A stretch of DNA of 64,000 bases. It comes from an uncultured Sulfitobacter sp. (lineage in GTDB: Bacteria; Pseudomonadota; Alphaproteobacteria; Rhodobacterales; Rhodobacteraceae). This document shows positions 41,591 to 50,346 of this stretch, in pieces. The number at the start of each line of letters is the position of its first letter. Within the stretch, counting starts at the first letter, position 1. Made by a program: the position numbers and the translations under genes. The stretch covers positions 806,001 to 870,000 of the forward strand of contig NZ_CANNBM010000002.1 in assembly GCF_947502895.1 (NCBI RefSeq). Reading direction: 5' to 3'. Below the pieces are notes generated by a model. The model did no database searches and was not told where the DNA came from. It saw only the letters and a list, made by a program, of their open reading frames with translations.

Positions 41591-42823
41591 AAGATCAATC
41601 AACCGCCCGAAAGGTGGCTGAATGGCGCCGCCGTCGGGCAAGGCCCAGATCACAGGCAATCCGCGCGGCGGCGGCCCTGCCTCACCCTCAAGATCGGTGA
41701 ACACCAATAACGCCGATGCTCCGATGCGCTGCGCCTCTTGGATAACCGGAATAAATGCGGTCCCTCCGCCGCGCGGCAATTCGGGCAGTGACAAACGGGT
41801 GGCCGATGCATCAAGGCTTTCGCGGTGCCGAATTTCATCATCAAAGACCATCAGATAAAGCTGCGCCCGCATCCGCCGCGCGATGCCCGTCACCTCGGCC
41901 CAGAATAGCGCGAGGCGGGCATCGTCGATACTGCTGGAGGCATCCATTGCAATCGCGATCAGCGGCACATCCGTGCGTGGCCGCCAGCCCGCCTCAAATC
42001 CCGGCTCAGGCGTGCCCGCATGCTGGGCCTGCGCGGTCGCTGCGATCCAACGGCGTGCGGGCCGGTGTGGGCTGGGCTGGGGTGCCTGCATCACTGCTTG
42101 GGTCAGCAGGCGGCGCAAGACCTGCTCCCAAGGGATTTGTGGCTGGGCAACGTCTGCCAAACGGTGGCCGATGCGGCCTATCCCGCGCCCTGCCGCACGG
42201 CCTGCATCCATGGCACGTGTCATGTGTTGACGCCAGCGCGCAGCATCTTGCGCCTTGCTGCCTTCTTCAGCGGCTGCTCCATCTTCCTGCAGGTCTGCTT
42301 CAAATTCCTGTGTCTGCGCATAAGCCTGCGCGCAGCCCTCACGGGCTGTTCCGTTGCCGCTTTGCCCACGCAGGGCGAAATACAGACGCTCCGCATCCCA
42401 GTCAGCCAGTGCTTCTGCGGCTGTCGTTTCAACCTGCATCGTCTGTTTGATCAAAGCTGTTGCCAGCACCGCAGGGCGCGGGATCGCGTGATCGCCAGCC
42501 AACACGGCCTCGTTGATCAGTGCATCCGCCGCGAGGTTGAACAACTCGGCATCAAAATCTGCTCCCAGACGCACCGTCAGCGCAGCGGCGCGCGAAGAAT
42601 GGCGCAGCGCCACATGCAGGATGTGATGGGCGGCAAGACCCATCTGTTCATGCTGTGGTAACTCAGCAAAATCAGGACCATAGGTGATGGTTTCACCCTT
42701 CGTTGCAGTCTGCGCGCCGTCGCGGTGCGCGCACCACAAAGACAGTGCCGCAATCGCCGGATCAGCCTCTGCCAAGGCCCGCAATGCGGGACTGGCGCGG
42801 GAACTGTGCGTGGCGCTGCTCAC
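41582..42823 (-). CDS. VWA-like protein with DUF2201 putative metallopeptidase domain
   Basis: 413 residues. The N-terminal DUF2201 region has AAHHILHVALRH, where the family's HExxH zinc motif reads H66-H-I-L-H70 and lacks the glutamate. The C-terminal VWA-like domain contains a MIDAS motif IAMDASSSIDDARLALFW and ASALLVFTDLEGEAGPP. It starts at GTG overlapping the stop of the MoxR gene (GTGA), a standard MoxR-VWA pair that may act as a chaperone for a metal enzyme or complex. Peptidase activity looks unlikely because the glutamate is missing. Confidence 0.85.
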   Translation of the reverse strand: MSSATHSSRASPALRALAEADPAIAALSLWCAHRDGAQTATKGETITYGPDFAELPQHEQMGLAAHHILHVALRHSSRAAALTVRLGADFDAELFNLAADALINEAVLAGDHAIPRPAVLATALIKQTMQVETTAAEALADWDAERLYFALRGQSGNGTAREGCAQAYAQTQEFEADLQEDGAAAEEGSKAQDAARWRQHMTRAMDAGRAAGRGIGRIGHRLADVAQPQIPWEQVLRRLLTQAVMQAPQPSPHRPARRWIAATAQAQHAGTPEPGFEAGWRPRTDVPLIAIAMDASSSIDDARLALFWAEVTGIARRMRAQLYLMVFDDEIRHRESLDASATRLSLPELPRGGGTAFIPVIQEAQRIGASALLVFTDLEGEAGPPPRGLPVIWALPDGGAIQPPFGRLIDLSR

Positions 42824-43935
42824 GCGCTTTCAGCGGCACGGGCTTCGAGGTATTCCCCATAGGCAGCAGAGCCACGAAAAGCCTCCTGCCAGCCCTGCGC
42901 CAACGCCTTTTCAATCAAAAGCTCGAAACCGTATGTGACCAACTCCCCCAAAGGCAGGCGGGTGTATGCCGCATCAGGGCGGTCCCGCGCCAGCGTACCG
43001 ATGCCTGCCATCACCTCAATCGCTGCTGGCAGCGTTACTTTGTCCGCAAGGGTCACAACTGCATAGACCAGCGCCGTAAGCCCATGCAAACTGGTGGGAT
43101 AAAGCGCCAACCGTTCCGCGCCACGTACCTCCAGCATGGCCTGTGCCGAGACGGTTGCAGCGATCTCGTCAACGATCAGAATGAATTCGGCCGCAGCGGC
43201 ATCACCCAGTGTACCCGCCAGCAGTACGTCACGCAGGGATTTGTCGTTAGCCGCGTACAAGATCGCACTGACCCGCGCCCAAGCACGCGGCGTACAGGCT
43301 ATCATCTGGCCACGGCGCACCGCCTCCTCGGTTGTGTCGAGCAGGTCGGGGCGGGTGCGGATAAATGCAGTCACAGCAGGGTGCAGCCCTTGTGGGACGG
43401 CATAAGAAGCCAGCCAATCCCCCGCTTCGGCACGCAGACTAAGATGGATCAGGCGGTCCGACAGGGCGGTGCCCATCTCATAAGCCACCGCACCATCCTC
43501 GACCATATTTCCCGCTGCAACGATAAAGGTGGAGGCAGGCAAGCCATGCTGGCCCACGCGACGCTCTTGAAGCAATCCGTAGACTGTTGGCTGAAGCGTC
43601 GGCGCGGCGGCTGTCAACTCATCCAGAAAAAGGATCGCGGGGGCGTCGGGATCGCTGGGCAGATCTTCGGGCGGATACCAGACGGTGCGCTTTTCCGCAT
43701 GATCGTAGAAAGGCAAGCCGCGCAGGTCTTGCGGCTCAATCGTGGTAAGCCGCAGATCAAACAGGCGGCTGCCTGTCTCAGCGGCGAGCTGTGCGATGAT
43801 TTCGGTTTTCCCAATGCCGGGGCGGCCGTGCAGCATCCATGATGCTGTCATCTGGCCAGCTTGCTGCGCTGCAAAGCCTGCGCGCAAAGTTGCAAGGGCG
43901 GTCCCTGCTGAAATCGGGGTGGTGTTGACAGACAT
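42820..43935 (-). CDS. MoxR-family AAA+ ATPase
   Basis: 371 residues. Walker A GRPGIGKTEI (37-46), Walker B ILFLDELTAA, and an arginine-finger region with GTALSDRLIHLSL. It forms a pair with the VWA protein downstream (overlapping start). MoxR ATPases remodel or insert cofactors into target enzymes. ATG 43935 was chosen; the longer frame starting 44175 runs into the divergent citrate-lyase gene and has non-conserved sequence. Client unknown; the adjacent citF-like gene is only a guess. Confidence 0.88.
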   Translation of the reverse strand: MSVNTTPISAGTALATLRAGFAAQQAGQMTASWMLHGRPGIGKTEIIAQLAAETGSRLFDLRLTTIEPQDLRGLPFYDHAEKRTVWYPPEDLPSDPDAPAILFLDELTAAAPTLQPTVYGLLQERRVGQHGLPASTFIVAAGNMVEDGAVAYEMGTALSDRLIHLSLRAEAGDWLASYAVPQGLHPAVTAFIRTRPDLLDTTEEAVRRGQMIACTPRAWARVSAILYAANDKSLRDVLLAGTLGDAAAAEFILIVDEIAATVSAQAMLEVRGAERLALYPTSLHGLTALVYAVVTLADKVTLPAAIEVMAGIGTLARDRPDAAYTRLPLGELVTYGFELLIEKALAQGWQEAFRGSAAYGEYLEARAAESA

Positions 43936-44008
43936 CGGCGCACACTCCTTTGTAGGCACAAACGGTAGCGGGGATGCGACCGGATGCAAGGGCGGGAAGG
44001 CGCGGGAC

Positions 44009-45499
44009 ATGCAATCAGACAACCAGACCGCACGATTGCAAACACTGACTGCGGCGCAGCGCGCACCATCCTCAAGGCTGCTGCGCCCGATGCGTGCGCC
44101 AGCGGCCGAGGCAGACAAGCAGCTGCGCGACCTGCCCGCTGCCTTTGATAAATTCGGGATCGGGGATGGTGCCACACTCTCGTTCCATCACCACTACCGC
44201 AATGGCGACAGACTGATAAATGCTGTGCTGGAAGAGGCCGCGCGTCGTGGGTTGCGCGGACTGCGCATCGCGCCCAGCTCACTTTTTCCTGTGCATGCGC
44301 CTCTGGCAGCGCATGTCGCAAGCGGCGTTATCGCCGAAATCATCACAGATTATGCCAAAGGCCCTGCGGCGGCAGCGATGCTGTCTGGTCAGCTGAACCG
44401 CCCTGCAACACTACAAAGCCACGGAGGCCGCGCACGGGCGCTGGCGGTAGGTGATCTGGATGTTGACGTGGCTTTCATCGGTGCATCCGTTGCCTTGACG
44501 GATGGCACCTGTACCGGTCGCGGCGGTACGCTGCCCTGCGGCCCCTTGGGATATGCGATGGTGGATGCGACCTATGCCCGCGTTAGTGTTGTTTGCGCCC
44601 ATGAGATCAGCACCGACCCGTTACCGCACATAGATATTCCCGCAGCACAAGTGGATGCCGTCCTGCCCTTTCCTGATCCTGGCGTGGTGAGTGGTATCGC
44701 CTCTGACACCACGATCCCTTCTCAGACGCTACAAGCGGCGCGGATTGGCGAACTGGCAGCGCAAGTCATCGCGGTGACAGGCGCGATGCGCAACGGGCTG
44801 TCACTGCAAACAGGCGCGGGGGGCTATTCACTGGGTGCGGTGCCTATTATTGGGGCGGCCATGGCGGAACGGCACCTGCGCGGGAGCTTCCTTTCCGGTG
44901 GCATCACTGGCGCACATGTGGCGCTGCAACAGGCAGGCCTGTTTGAACGTATCCATGATGTGCAGTGTTTTGACGGGGCAGCTGTCACCTCTAGCATCGT
45001 GAACCCCAACCATCATGCCATGAGCGCATCACAGTACGCCAACCCGCTGGACAGTAGCGCAATCGTAAACGAGCTGTCCGTGATGGTTCTGGGTGCTGTC
45101 GAGGTAGACCGTGCATTCAATGTAAACGTCACCATAGGCGGGGATGGCTCCTTGATCGGTGGGCCGGGTGGACACCCCGACGCTGCACAGGGGGCCAGTT
45201 TAACCATCGTAACAACAGGCCTGACTGCTGGTGGCTATGCCAAATTTGTAGAGAATGTACGCTGTGTCACCACCCCCGGTGCGAGCGTTGATGTGATTGT
45301 TACTGACCACGGCATTGCAGTGAACCCTGCCCGCCCCGATCTGCTGGCCGATGTGACAGCAGCAGGCATGCCCGTTGCGACATTTGATGCGCTAAAAGAT
45401 CTCGCTCGGCAGCAAGCAACCCGCACCGCAACCGCCCTCTCGGACAGACCGCGCATCTTCATTGAGGACAGGCGCGGTGGTATATTAGACTGGGCCTAA
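44009..45499 (+). CDS. citF: Citrate lyase alpha subunit-like CoA transferase (orphan)
   Basis: 496 residues matching CitF, which forms citryl thioester from acetyl-acyl-carrier and citrate. Characteristic stretches: FHHHYRNGDRLINAVL, QSHGGRARAL, SLQTGAGGYSLGAV, NPNHHAMSASQYANP, GGHPDAAQGASL and TDHGIAVNPARPDLLAD. No citD, citE, citC or citX is in the window, so it may be a stand-alone CoA transferase on another substrate. ATG 44009 gives the MQSDN start. Divergent from the MoxR-VWA pair with 73 bp between. Confidence 0.9.
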   Translation: MQSDNQTARLQTLTAAQRAPSSRLLRPMRAPAAEADKQLRDLPAAFDKFGIGDGATLSFHHHYRNGDRLINAVLEEAARRGLRGLRIAPSSLFPVHAPLAAHVASGVIAEIITDYAKGPAAAAMLSGQLNRPATLQSHGGRARALAVGDLDVDVAFIGASVALTDGTCTGRGGTLPCGPLGYAMVDATYARVSVVCAHEISTDPLPHIDIPAAQVDAVLPFPDPGVVSGIASDTTIPSQTLQAARIGELAAQVIAVTGAMRNGLSLQTGAGGYSLGAVPIIGAAMAERHLRGSFLSGGITGAHVALQQAGLFERIHDVQCFDGAAVTSSIVNPNHHAMSASQYANPLDSSAIVNELSVMVLGAVEVDRAFNVNVTIGGDGSLIGGPGGHPDAAQGASLTIVTTGLTAGGYAKFVENVRCVTTPGASVDVIVTDHGIAVNPARPDLLADVTAAGMPVATFDALKDLARQQATRTATALSDRPRIFIEDRRGGILDWA

Positions 45500-45621
45500 T
45501 GCGCGCTCCCTGCATACGTTTGCCGTGATATGCACAACGCCACACACCGCACATCAATGCCGCATTTCTTATCCGGAAAATAATGCTAACCTCGCGGTGA
45601 ACCCCGAAAAGGAGGCCGCAG

Positions 45622-45933
45622 ATGTATCTGGCAATGAACCGCTTTACCGTCACCACGCAGAATGCCGAGGCGTTTGAGGCGCTTTGGTTGAACCGCGAAA
45701 GTAATCTCAAACAGATGGAAGGGTTTGTCGAATTTCACATGCTCAAAACCGCTCCCGTGGATGGCCGCATCACCTATGCCTCCCATACGGTTTGGGCATC
45801 TGAGGAAGCATTTCGCGGTTGGACAACCAGTGATGCTTTTCGCGCGTCGCACAAGGGTGCGAAAGAGACTGCAAAGCTATACGAAGGGACGCCCGTTTTC
45901 GAAGGCTTTACTGCTATTCAGCATATTGCGTGA
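45622..45933 (+). CDS. ABM-domain monooxygenase (HmoA-like)
   Basis: 103 residues, antibiotic-biosynthesis-monooxygenase fold. MYLAMNRFTVTTQNAEAFEALW, ESNLKQMEGFVEFHMLK, SHTVWASEEAFRGWTTSDAF and HKG resemble HmoA-type heme-degrading monooxygenases; the conserved Asn/Trp/His positions can be traced but heme binding is unproven. AAGGAGG precedes the ATG. Its 3' end overlaps gph (convergent) by 20 bp. Confidence 0.82.
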   Translation: MYLAMNRFTVTTQNAEAFEALWLNRESNLKQMEGFVEFHMLKTAPVDGRITYASHTVWASEEAFRGWTTSDAFRASHKGAKETAKLYEGTPVFEGFTAIQHIA

Positions 45934-46573
45934 CCAGCGCAGGTAGAGTGGCAAAATCATCAAAGGCGGCGCTGTGCGGTATCTGCGCCAAGGGTGATTT
46001 GCGATAGCCCGCACTGAACAGTAAAAACGGCACTTCTGCGGCTTGTGCCGTTTGCGCATCAACCTCGCTGTCGCCCACATAGACACTCGGCCCCTGCCCC
46101 AGCGCGTCAAACGCCGCGCGCAACGGCGCGGGGTCGGGTTTGTGCACAGCAAGGCTGTCACCCCCCCAGAAGGTATCGAAATAGTCTGTCAGGCCTAGGT
46201 GATCCAAGACTGCCATACAGGGCACCAGAGGTTTGTTCGTGCAAATCCCCAACATATGACCCTGCCGCTTTAATATGCCCAGCGCATGTATCACTCCCGC
46301 ATAAGGATGCGTCTGGCCCACCGCAGTGGGATATGCGGCCTTGAACCCCGCCAGAACCTCGGCATGCAACGTCTCGGAGAGACCAACAGCGGCCAACATA
46401 CGCGCGACAAAAACAGAGACACCATTCCCGATGAACATATGTGTCTGGGCCAGAGTGATCTGTGCGTGATGCGGAGCCAACAGCGCATTGGCCACTGCGC
46501 AGATGTCAGGGGCGCTGTCGATCAGCGTGCCATCAAGGTCAAAAACGATCCGTACCCCCACCGTGTTAGACAT
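45914..46573 (-). CDS. gph: Phosphoglycolate phosphatase-like HAD hydrolase
   Basis: 219 residues. HAD motif I FDLDGTLIDS (D12, D14), cap helices, motif II ICTNKP, motif III KPDPAPLRAAF, motif IV VYVGDSEVDAQTA. This arrangement and length match Gph, which dephosphorylates 2-phosphoglycolate. Starts ATG 46573. Divergent from a histidine kinase gene with 220 bp between and a 20-bp inverted repeat in that gap. Confidence 0.9.
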   Translation of the reverse strand: MSNTVGVRIVFDLDGTLIDSAPDICAVANALLAPHHAQITLAQTHMFIGNGVSVFVARMLAAVGLSETLHAEVLAGFKAAYPTAVGQTHPYAGVIHALGILKRQGHMLGICTNKPLVPCMAVLDHLGLTDYFDTFWGGDSLAVHKPDPAPLRAAFDALGQGPSVYVGDSEVDAQTAQAAEVPFLLFSAGYRKSPLAQIPHSAAFDDFATLPALVTQYAE

Positions 46574-46653
46574 CGAAGGATTTGTATCTTGTTATCGGTT
46601 GAAACACTGCCGCTCCTCTGCGTCGCACCAGCGCCGAGCATCACGCGCGCAGC

Positions 46654-46673
46654 CTTTCGGGTCAACCCGAAAG
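46654..46673. promoter_or_regulatory. 20-bp inverted repeat, probable operator
   Basis: CTTTCGGGT (46654-46662), CA, ACCCGAAAG (46665-46673). It lies 80 bases upstream of gph and 120 bases upstream of the histidine kinase gene in their shared divergent region. No T-run on either side. Confidence 0.45.
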
Positions 46674-46793
46674 CAATCAGGGCGCGAATGCATAAAGATT
46701 GATTAAAATCACGCATAAACACGATCCGTAACGCCACATTTTCGAAGTATTTCAGCAGTAGCCACGCGAAGGAATAAGAGCGGGACCTGCACA

Positions 46794-48203
46794 ATGAGTA
46801 TGATTTTCAGATCGGCCTACATAGGGCAGCCTGCCACCGATCCCGAAGGCGCAATAGCGCAGGTGCGCGACTATGGTGCCCGCGGGTTGGCCTTGGGGCG
46901 CCAGCGAATGCTAATATTCGCAGCCGCTCTGGTCCTTCAGGCGTTCTATTTCAGCGTGGTTTTTGCAGCGATCTCAACGATCCTGATTGTGGTGGCCGAA
47001 ATATTTGACGGGCGGACATTCGTGCAGGCCCGCAAGGTATGCGCCACTGATCCGCAAGGCCTGCGCCAAACCCTGCGCCGGATACATGCAGGCGCACTTT
47101 TTGGAGCCTGTGTCATTGGCTTTTTTGCAATCACCATTGCCTTCTCACAGGCTACAACAACCTATCTTATGCCCATGCTTTTTTTGATTGCGGCAGCAGT
47201 GTTTGCTGCAACACATAACCAGCAACTGGTTTCTGTGCTGGCCATCCGGCTCGCTGTCTACGGCGTCACATTTGTCGCGATCCCGCTGGCAGACCTGATC
47301 CGCGCAGGCGGGGGCGCCAGTAATGAAACATGGCTCAACCTGTTTACCAGCCTTTTTGTCTTGTTCTTTGTGGTGGAGTGTTCAGTCATTGGCCTGCGCT
47401 CGTACCGGACAAACAAAAACCAGTTGAACCAGCTTCGCGTGGAAAACAGACGCGCCAACAGCGCCTTGGTGACAAAGACCGAATTCTTTTCAACCGTGAG
47501 CCATGAGCTGCGTACGCCGCTTACATCCATCCGCGCCTCTCTGGATATGGCACTGGCTGGTGCCTTTGGGCCGATGCCCGCGAAATCATCGCAGGTCCTT
47601 TCGATCGCACAGAGAAACGCCACACGGCTGAGCAAACTGATCGACGAATTGCTAGACCTGCAAAAGATAGAGGTCGGCATGATGCAGTTTGACTTTTGCG
47701 ACGTTCAACTTGCCGGATTGATCTCGGATACAGTGGCCGACAACCGGTCGTTTGCAGAAGAGTTGGAAGTGACGGTAAAAATGCTTCCCGTCGATACAAA
47801 CATCTTTGTACACGCCGATCCGATGCGGCTGGAGCAGGTGATAACAAATCTTCTGTCGAATGCCGCTAAATTCTCTGATCCAGGCAGTGTCGTGACCCTC
47901 GGTGTGGTTGCGACCGACACATTGGTGCGCATCGACGTGTCCGATGAAGGGGTCGGTATCGACCCTGCGGACCATGACCGCATCTTCGATAGTTTCAGCC
48001 AGCTGGATAATGTGGACATACGCAAAGTAAACGGCACAGGGCTGGGCCTGAATATCTCGAAACGTATCATTCAGGCGCATGATGGTACTCTTGATTTTGA
48101 GCCCAACACTGATCGTGGCACAACGTTTTTTGTTGAGCTTGCCCGCATAGACAAGCGTGGACCAAACGACCCTGAAACGGATGGCGGTATTATACTGCCA
48201 TAG
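46794..48203 (+). CDS. Multi-span membrane sensor histidine kinase
   Basis: 469 residues. Five or six hydrophobic helices (about 38-68, 102-118, 122-140, 146-170, 180-198) with no large extracellular loop, then HisKA with H237 in FFSTVSHELRTPLTSI, and HATPase with NLLSNAAKFS, DEGVGIDP and GTGLGLNISKRI. Its transmitter is strongly similar to those of the kinases at 50347 and 51688. It is followed, after a 386-bp gap, by a receiver/GGDEF-like gene and an Hpt gene on the same strand. Confidence 0.92.
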   Translation: MSMIFRSAYIGQPATDPEGAIAQVRDYGARGLALGRQRMLIFAAALVLQAFYFSVVFAAISTILIVVAEIFDGRTFVQARKVCATDPQGLRQTLRRIHAGALFGACVIGFFAITIAFSQATTTYLMPMLFLIAAAVFAATHNQQLVSVLAIRLAVYGVTFVAIPLADLIRAGGGASNETWLNLFTSLFVLFFVVECSVIGLRSYRTNKNQLNQLRVENRRANSALVTKTEFFSTVSHELRTPLTSIRASLDMALAGAFGPMPAKSSQVLSIAQRNATRLSKLIDELLDLQKIEVGMMQFDFCDVQLAGLISDTVADNRSFAEELEVTVKMLPVDTNIFVHADPMRLEQVITNLLSNAAKFSDPGSVVTLGVVATDTLVRIDVSDEGVGIDPADHDRIFDSFSQLDNVDIRKVNGTGLGLNISKRIIQAHDGTLDFEPNTDRGTTFFVELARIDKRGPNDPETDGGIILP

Positions 48204-48589
48204 TCCAAGCTTTTGCGGTCTGTCTGCTGTCTTTTCAGGCGCTATCTCGTTCTTGGTAATTCCCCGAAAATGGCAGGTGTTGGTGCCTGCGAATGTACTG
48301 CGCCCAGCAGCCAGTACCTATGGTGATTCTCGTCCCTTTTGATCCTTCAAAAACACACCTCAGCCCCTTCCCTAAGGTCATCAAAGAAACGTCAAAACAT
48401 GGGGAATTTATACGAAATTACAGGGATAATAGGCTTTGCACCTTTGATTGCTGGGGCTTTGGAAAAACACTGTTGCGTGACCTGTCATTTCACCCCTTCG
48501 GGGCTATCAAATTGTCCTACTTTCGCCACGTTTCGAAGCGATGAAAGAAGGGTGAAGTAACGAGTTGCCTTTGTTTGGAGTGCTGGATT
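48204..48589. other. Intergenic gap without a convincing gene
   Basis: 386 bp between the membrane kinase and the response regulator. Short frames inside (for example from 48339) lack a ribosome-binding site and have unusual composition. A small CCCC-TTCG-GGGG hairpin is at about 48493-48504. The region likely holds the promoter of the response regulator. Confidence 0.5.
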
Positions 48590-49570
48590 ATGAAAATCCT
48601 CGCGGTTGATGACGATCCTATTATTGTGGAACTGCTGTCACAGTTCTTAACAACTCTCGGGCCCCATGAGCTGACGACAGCAGGGTCTGGAAAAGAAGCG
48701 CTTGAAATTGTCGCTCAACACAGCAGCGCACCATTCGACTGCTTCATGCTCGATATTCAAATGCCCCAGATGGATGGGATGGAACTGGCCCGCGCCCTGC
48801 GCCAGAATATTTCTTATGCGACGACGCCAATCGTCATGCTGACAGCAATGTCGGAAAAACGCTATATCGACGGTGCTTTCGCGGCAGGTGCCACCGACTA
48901 TGTAACAAAGCCCTTCGACCTGACAGAGCTGAAAGCGCGCATAAACATGGTCGAGCAGCTTGTCCTGAGCCGTCAGGCAAAAGCGATCAACCGTTTTGCC
49001 GCAAGCACCCTGCTAGAAGGCGCAGAGCTGGCTGACAGCATCGATATGCACGAGCCGATCAGCCTGCATGACATCGACAACGTGATCGCCTGTACTGCAA
49101 TGGAAAACTATGTAGCTCAGCTATCGCGCAGTTCGCTCTTTGGATCGACCGTTTTTGCATTCACTTTGCGCAAAGCGGACAAGTATTGTGACAACCTGTC
49201 CGGTGCCGAATTCAAATTTCTAATAGAAGATGTAGCCGAAGTGATTTCGGACACGTTGTCGGATCACCAGTTCCTGATGACCTATGCAGGCAGCGGAACT
49301 TACCTATGCATCACCGAAAGCGGCTGGCGTCCCGATATGCCCCGACTGACCGACAGCGTGAACCTGCACCTCAACCGCGCGCAGGTAATGTCCAACACAG
49401 GCGAAGAACTGCACCCGCGCGTCAGCGCAGGCGTATCGATCAGGCTGGTCTGGAAATCAGGAGATCAAATTTTGAACGCACTCAGCACTGCACAATCATC
49501 CGCAGAAGACGCCGCAGAGGAATACGAGCGTCTGAAGACCGACTTTTTCCATCTGGGAAAACGGGCATGA
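48590..49570 (+). CDS. Response regulator with degenerate GGDEF-like output domain
   Basis: 326 residues. REC domain 1-120 with D8, D55 (phospho-acceptor in CFMLDIQMPQMDG) and K107 in TDYVTKPFD. After a helical linker the C-terminal part (about 165-320) has the secondary-structure pattern of a GGDEF domain; at the position of the active-site GGDEF is Y232-A-G-S-G-T, so cyclase activity is unlikely. SAGVSIRL and the final helix (SAEDAAEEYERLK) fit the fold. ATG 48590 is chosen with GGAG upstream. The Hpt gene overlaps its stop. Confidence 0.82.
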   Translation: MKILAVDDDPIIVELLSQFLTTLGPHELTTAGSGKEALEIVAQHSSAPFDCFMLDIQMPQMDGMELARALRQNISYATTPIVMLTAMSEKRYIDGAFAAGATDYVTKPFDLTELKARINMVEQLVLSRQAKAINRFAASTLLEGAELADSIDMHEPISLHDIDNVIACTAMENYVAQLSRSSLFGSTVFAFTLRKADKYCDNLSGAEFKFLIEDVAEVISDTLSDHQFLMTYAGSGTYLCITESGWRPDMPRLTDSVNLHLNRAQVMSNTGEELHPRVSAGVSIRLVWKSGDQILNALSTAQSSAEDAAEEYERLKTDFFHLGKRA

Positions 49571-49923
49571 GCGCGCTCGCCCTTGAGATGCCAGGCCTCG
49601 ACCGCATCCGCGACCGCTTTCTTGCCCTGTTGGAAGATCGCAAAACGATCATCGCGCAACATGCCCTTGCTGCATGGGACGGCGAAACAGCCGAAGAGAT
49701 CAACGCGAACCTTGAGGATGCGCGCAGCATCCTGCACCAAATTGCAGGCACAGCAGGCACAGTCGGCTATCCCGAACTCGGCGCGACCGCGCAGCAATGC
49801 GAAGCGCAGATAATTGCGCATCTTGAAGGGCCCTATGCTGATCTGGCGATTTGCCCCGGTGAGATAATCTGGTGCATCGATACGTTCGTAGAAGCCTGCG
49901 GCACCCTTCCCGATTACATCTAG
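49567..49923 (+). CDS. Stand-alone Hpt phosphotransfer protein
   Basis: 118 residues, mostly helical. The conserved phospho-histidine motif is ILHQIAGTAGTVGYPELG (H57), matching the Hpt pattern HxxxGxxxxxG. Hpt proteins carry phosphate between receiver domains in phosphorelays. The start codon overlaps the stop of the preceding response regulator (ATGA), implying paired expression. It can be the shuttle between the hybrid kinase receiver and the other receivers in this cluster. Confidence 0.85.
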   Translation: MSALALEMPGLDRIRDRFLALLEDRKTIIAQHALAAWDGETAEEINANLEDARSILHQIAGTAGTVGYPELGATAQQCEAQIIAHLEGPYADLAICPGEIIWCIDTFVEACGTLPDYI

Positions 49924-49944
49924 GCCGCGCAGGGGCTGTCTGCC

Positions 49945-50310
49945 CTAAACCATCGCTGCCTTAATCTGATCGGGCAGCGCCATCGGATCAAAGGGTTTGC
50001 TGATAACGTCAGCGGCCCCGATTGCGCGCAATTCTTCCAGTTCCGACACTTGCGCCCGCGCTGTCATGAATACCGCCGGTGTCTCGGCCAGTTTGGGAAT
50101 TTTGCGCATTTGAACCAACGCCTCTTTCCCCGTCATGCCCGGCATCATCATATCGAGCAGGATAACATCAGGCGTATACTCCTGAACCAAGGCAAGTGCA
50201 TCAGGGCCAGACTCGCATTGCGTAACGTCAAAGTCCCCTGAAAGTTCTAGCGACAGTTTGGCGATTTCCCGAATGTCTGCGTCATCTTCGACATGCAGTA
50301 GCTTGATCAT
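49945..50310 (-). CDS. Stand-alone CheY-like receiver
   Basis: 121 residues, receiver only. Acidic pocket E8-D9-D10, phospho-acceptor D53 in ILLDMMMPGMTG, T83, K105 in DVISKPFD. It has no output domain. It lies 36 bp downstream of the PAS-containing kinase gene on the same strand and is likely its co-expressed partner. Confidence 0.93.
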   Translation of the reverse strand: MIKLLHVEDDADIREIAKLSLELSGDFDVTQCESGPDALALVQEYTPDVILLDMMMPGMTGKEALVQMRKIPKLAETPAVFMTARAQVSELEELRAIGAADVISKPFDPMALPDQIKAAMV

Positions 50311-50346
50311 TCACTTCTCTCCGCAATCAGCACCAGCGCCGCCATC

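Noticed and set aside
42703..43842. A 379-residue open frame opposite the MoxR gene
   Set aside because: Antisense to a well-defined AAA+ ATPase and VWA gene, with unusual composition and no domain.
48339..48560. 73-residue frame in the gap before the response regulator
   Set aside because: No ribosome-binding site, overlapping alternative frame, and composition unlike neighbouring genes.
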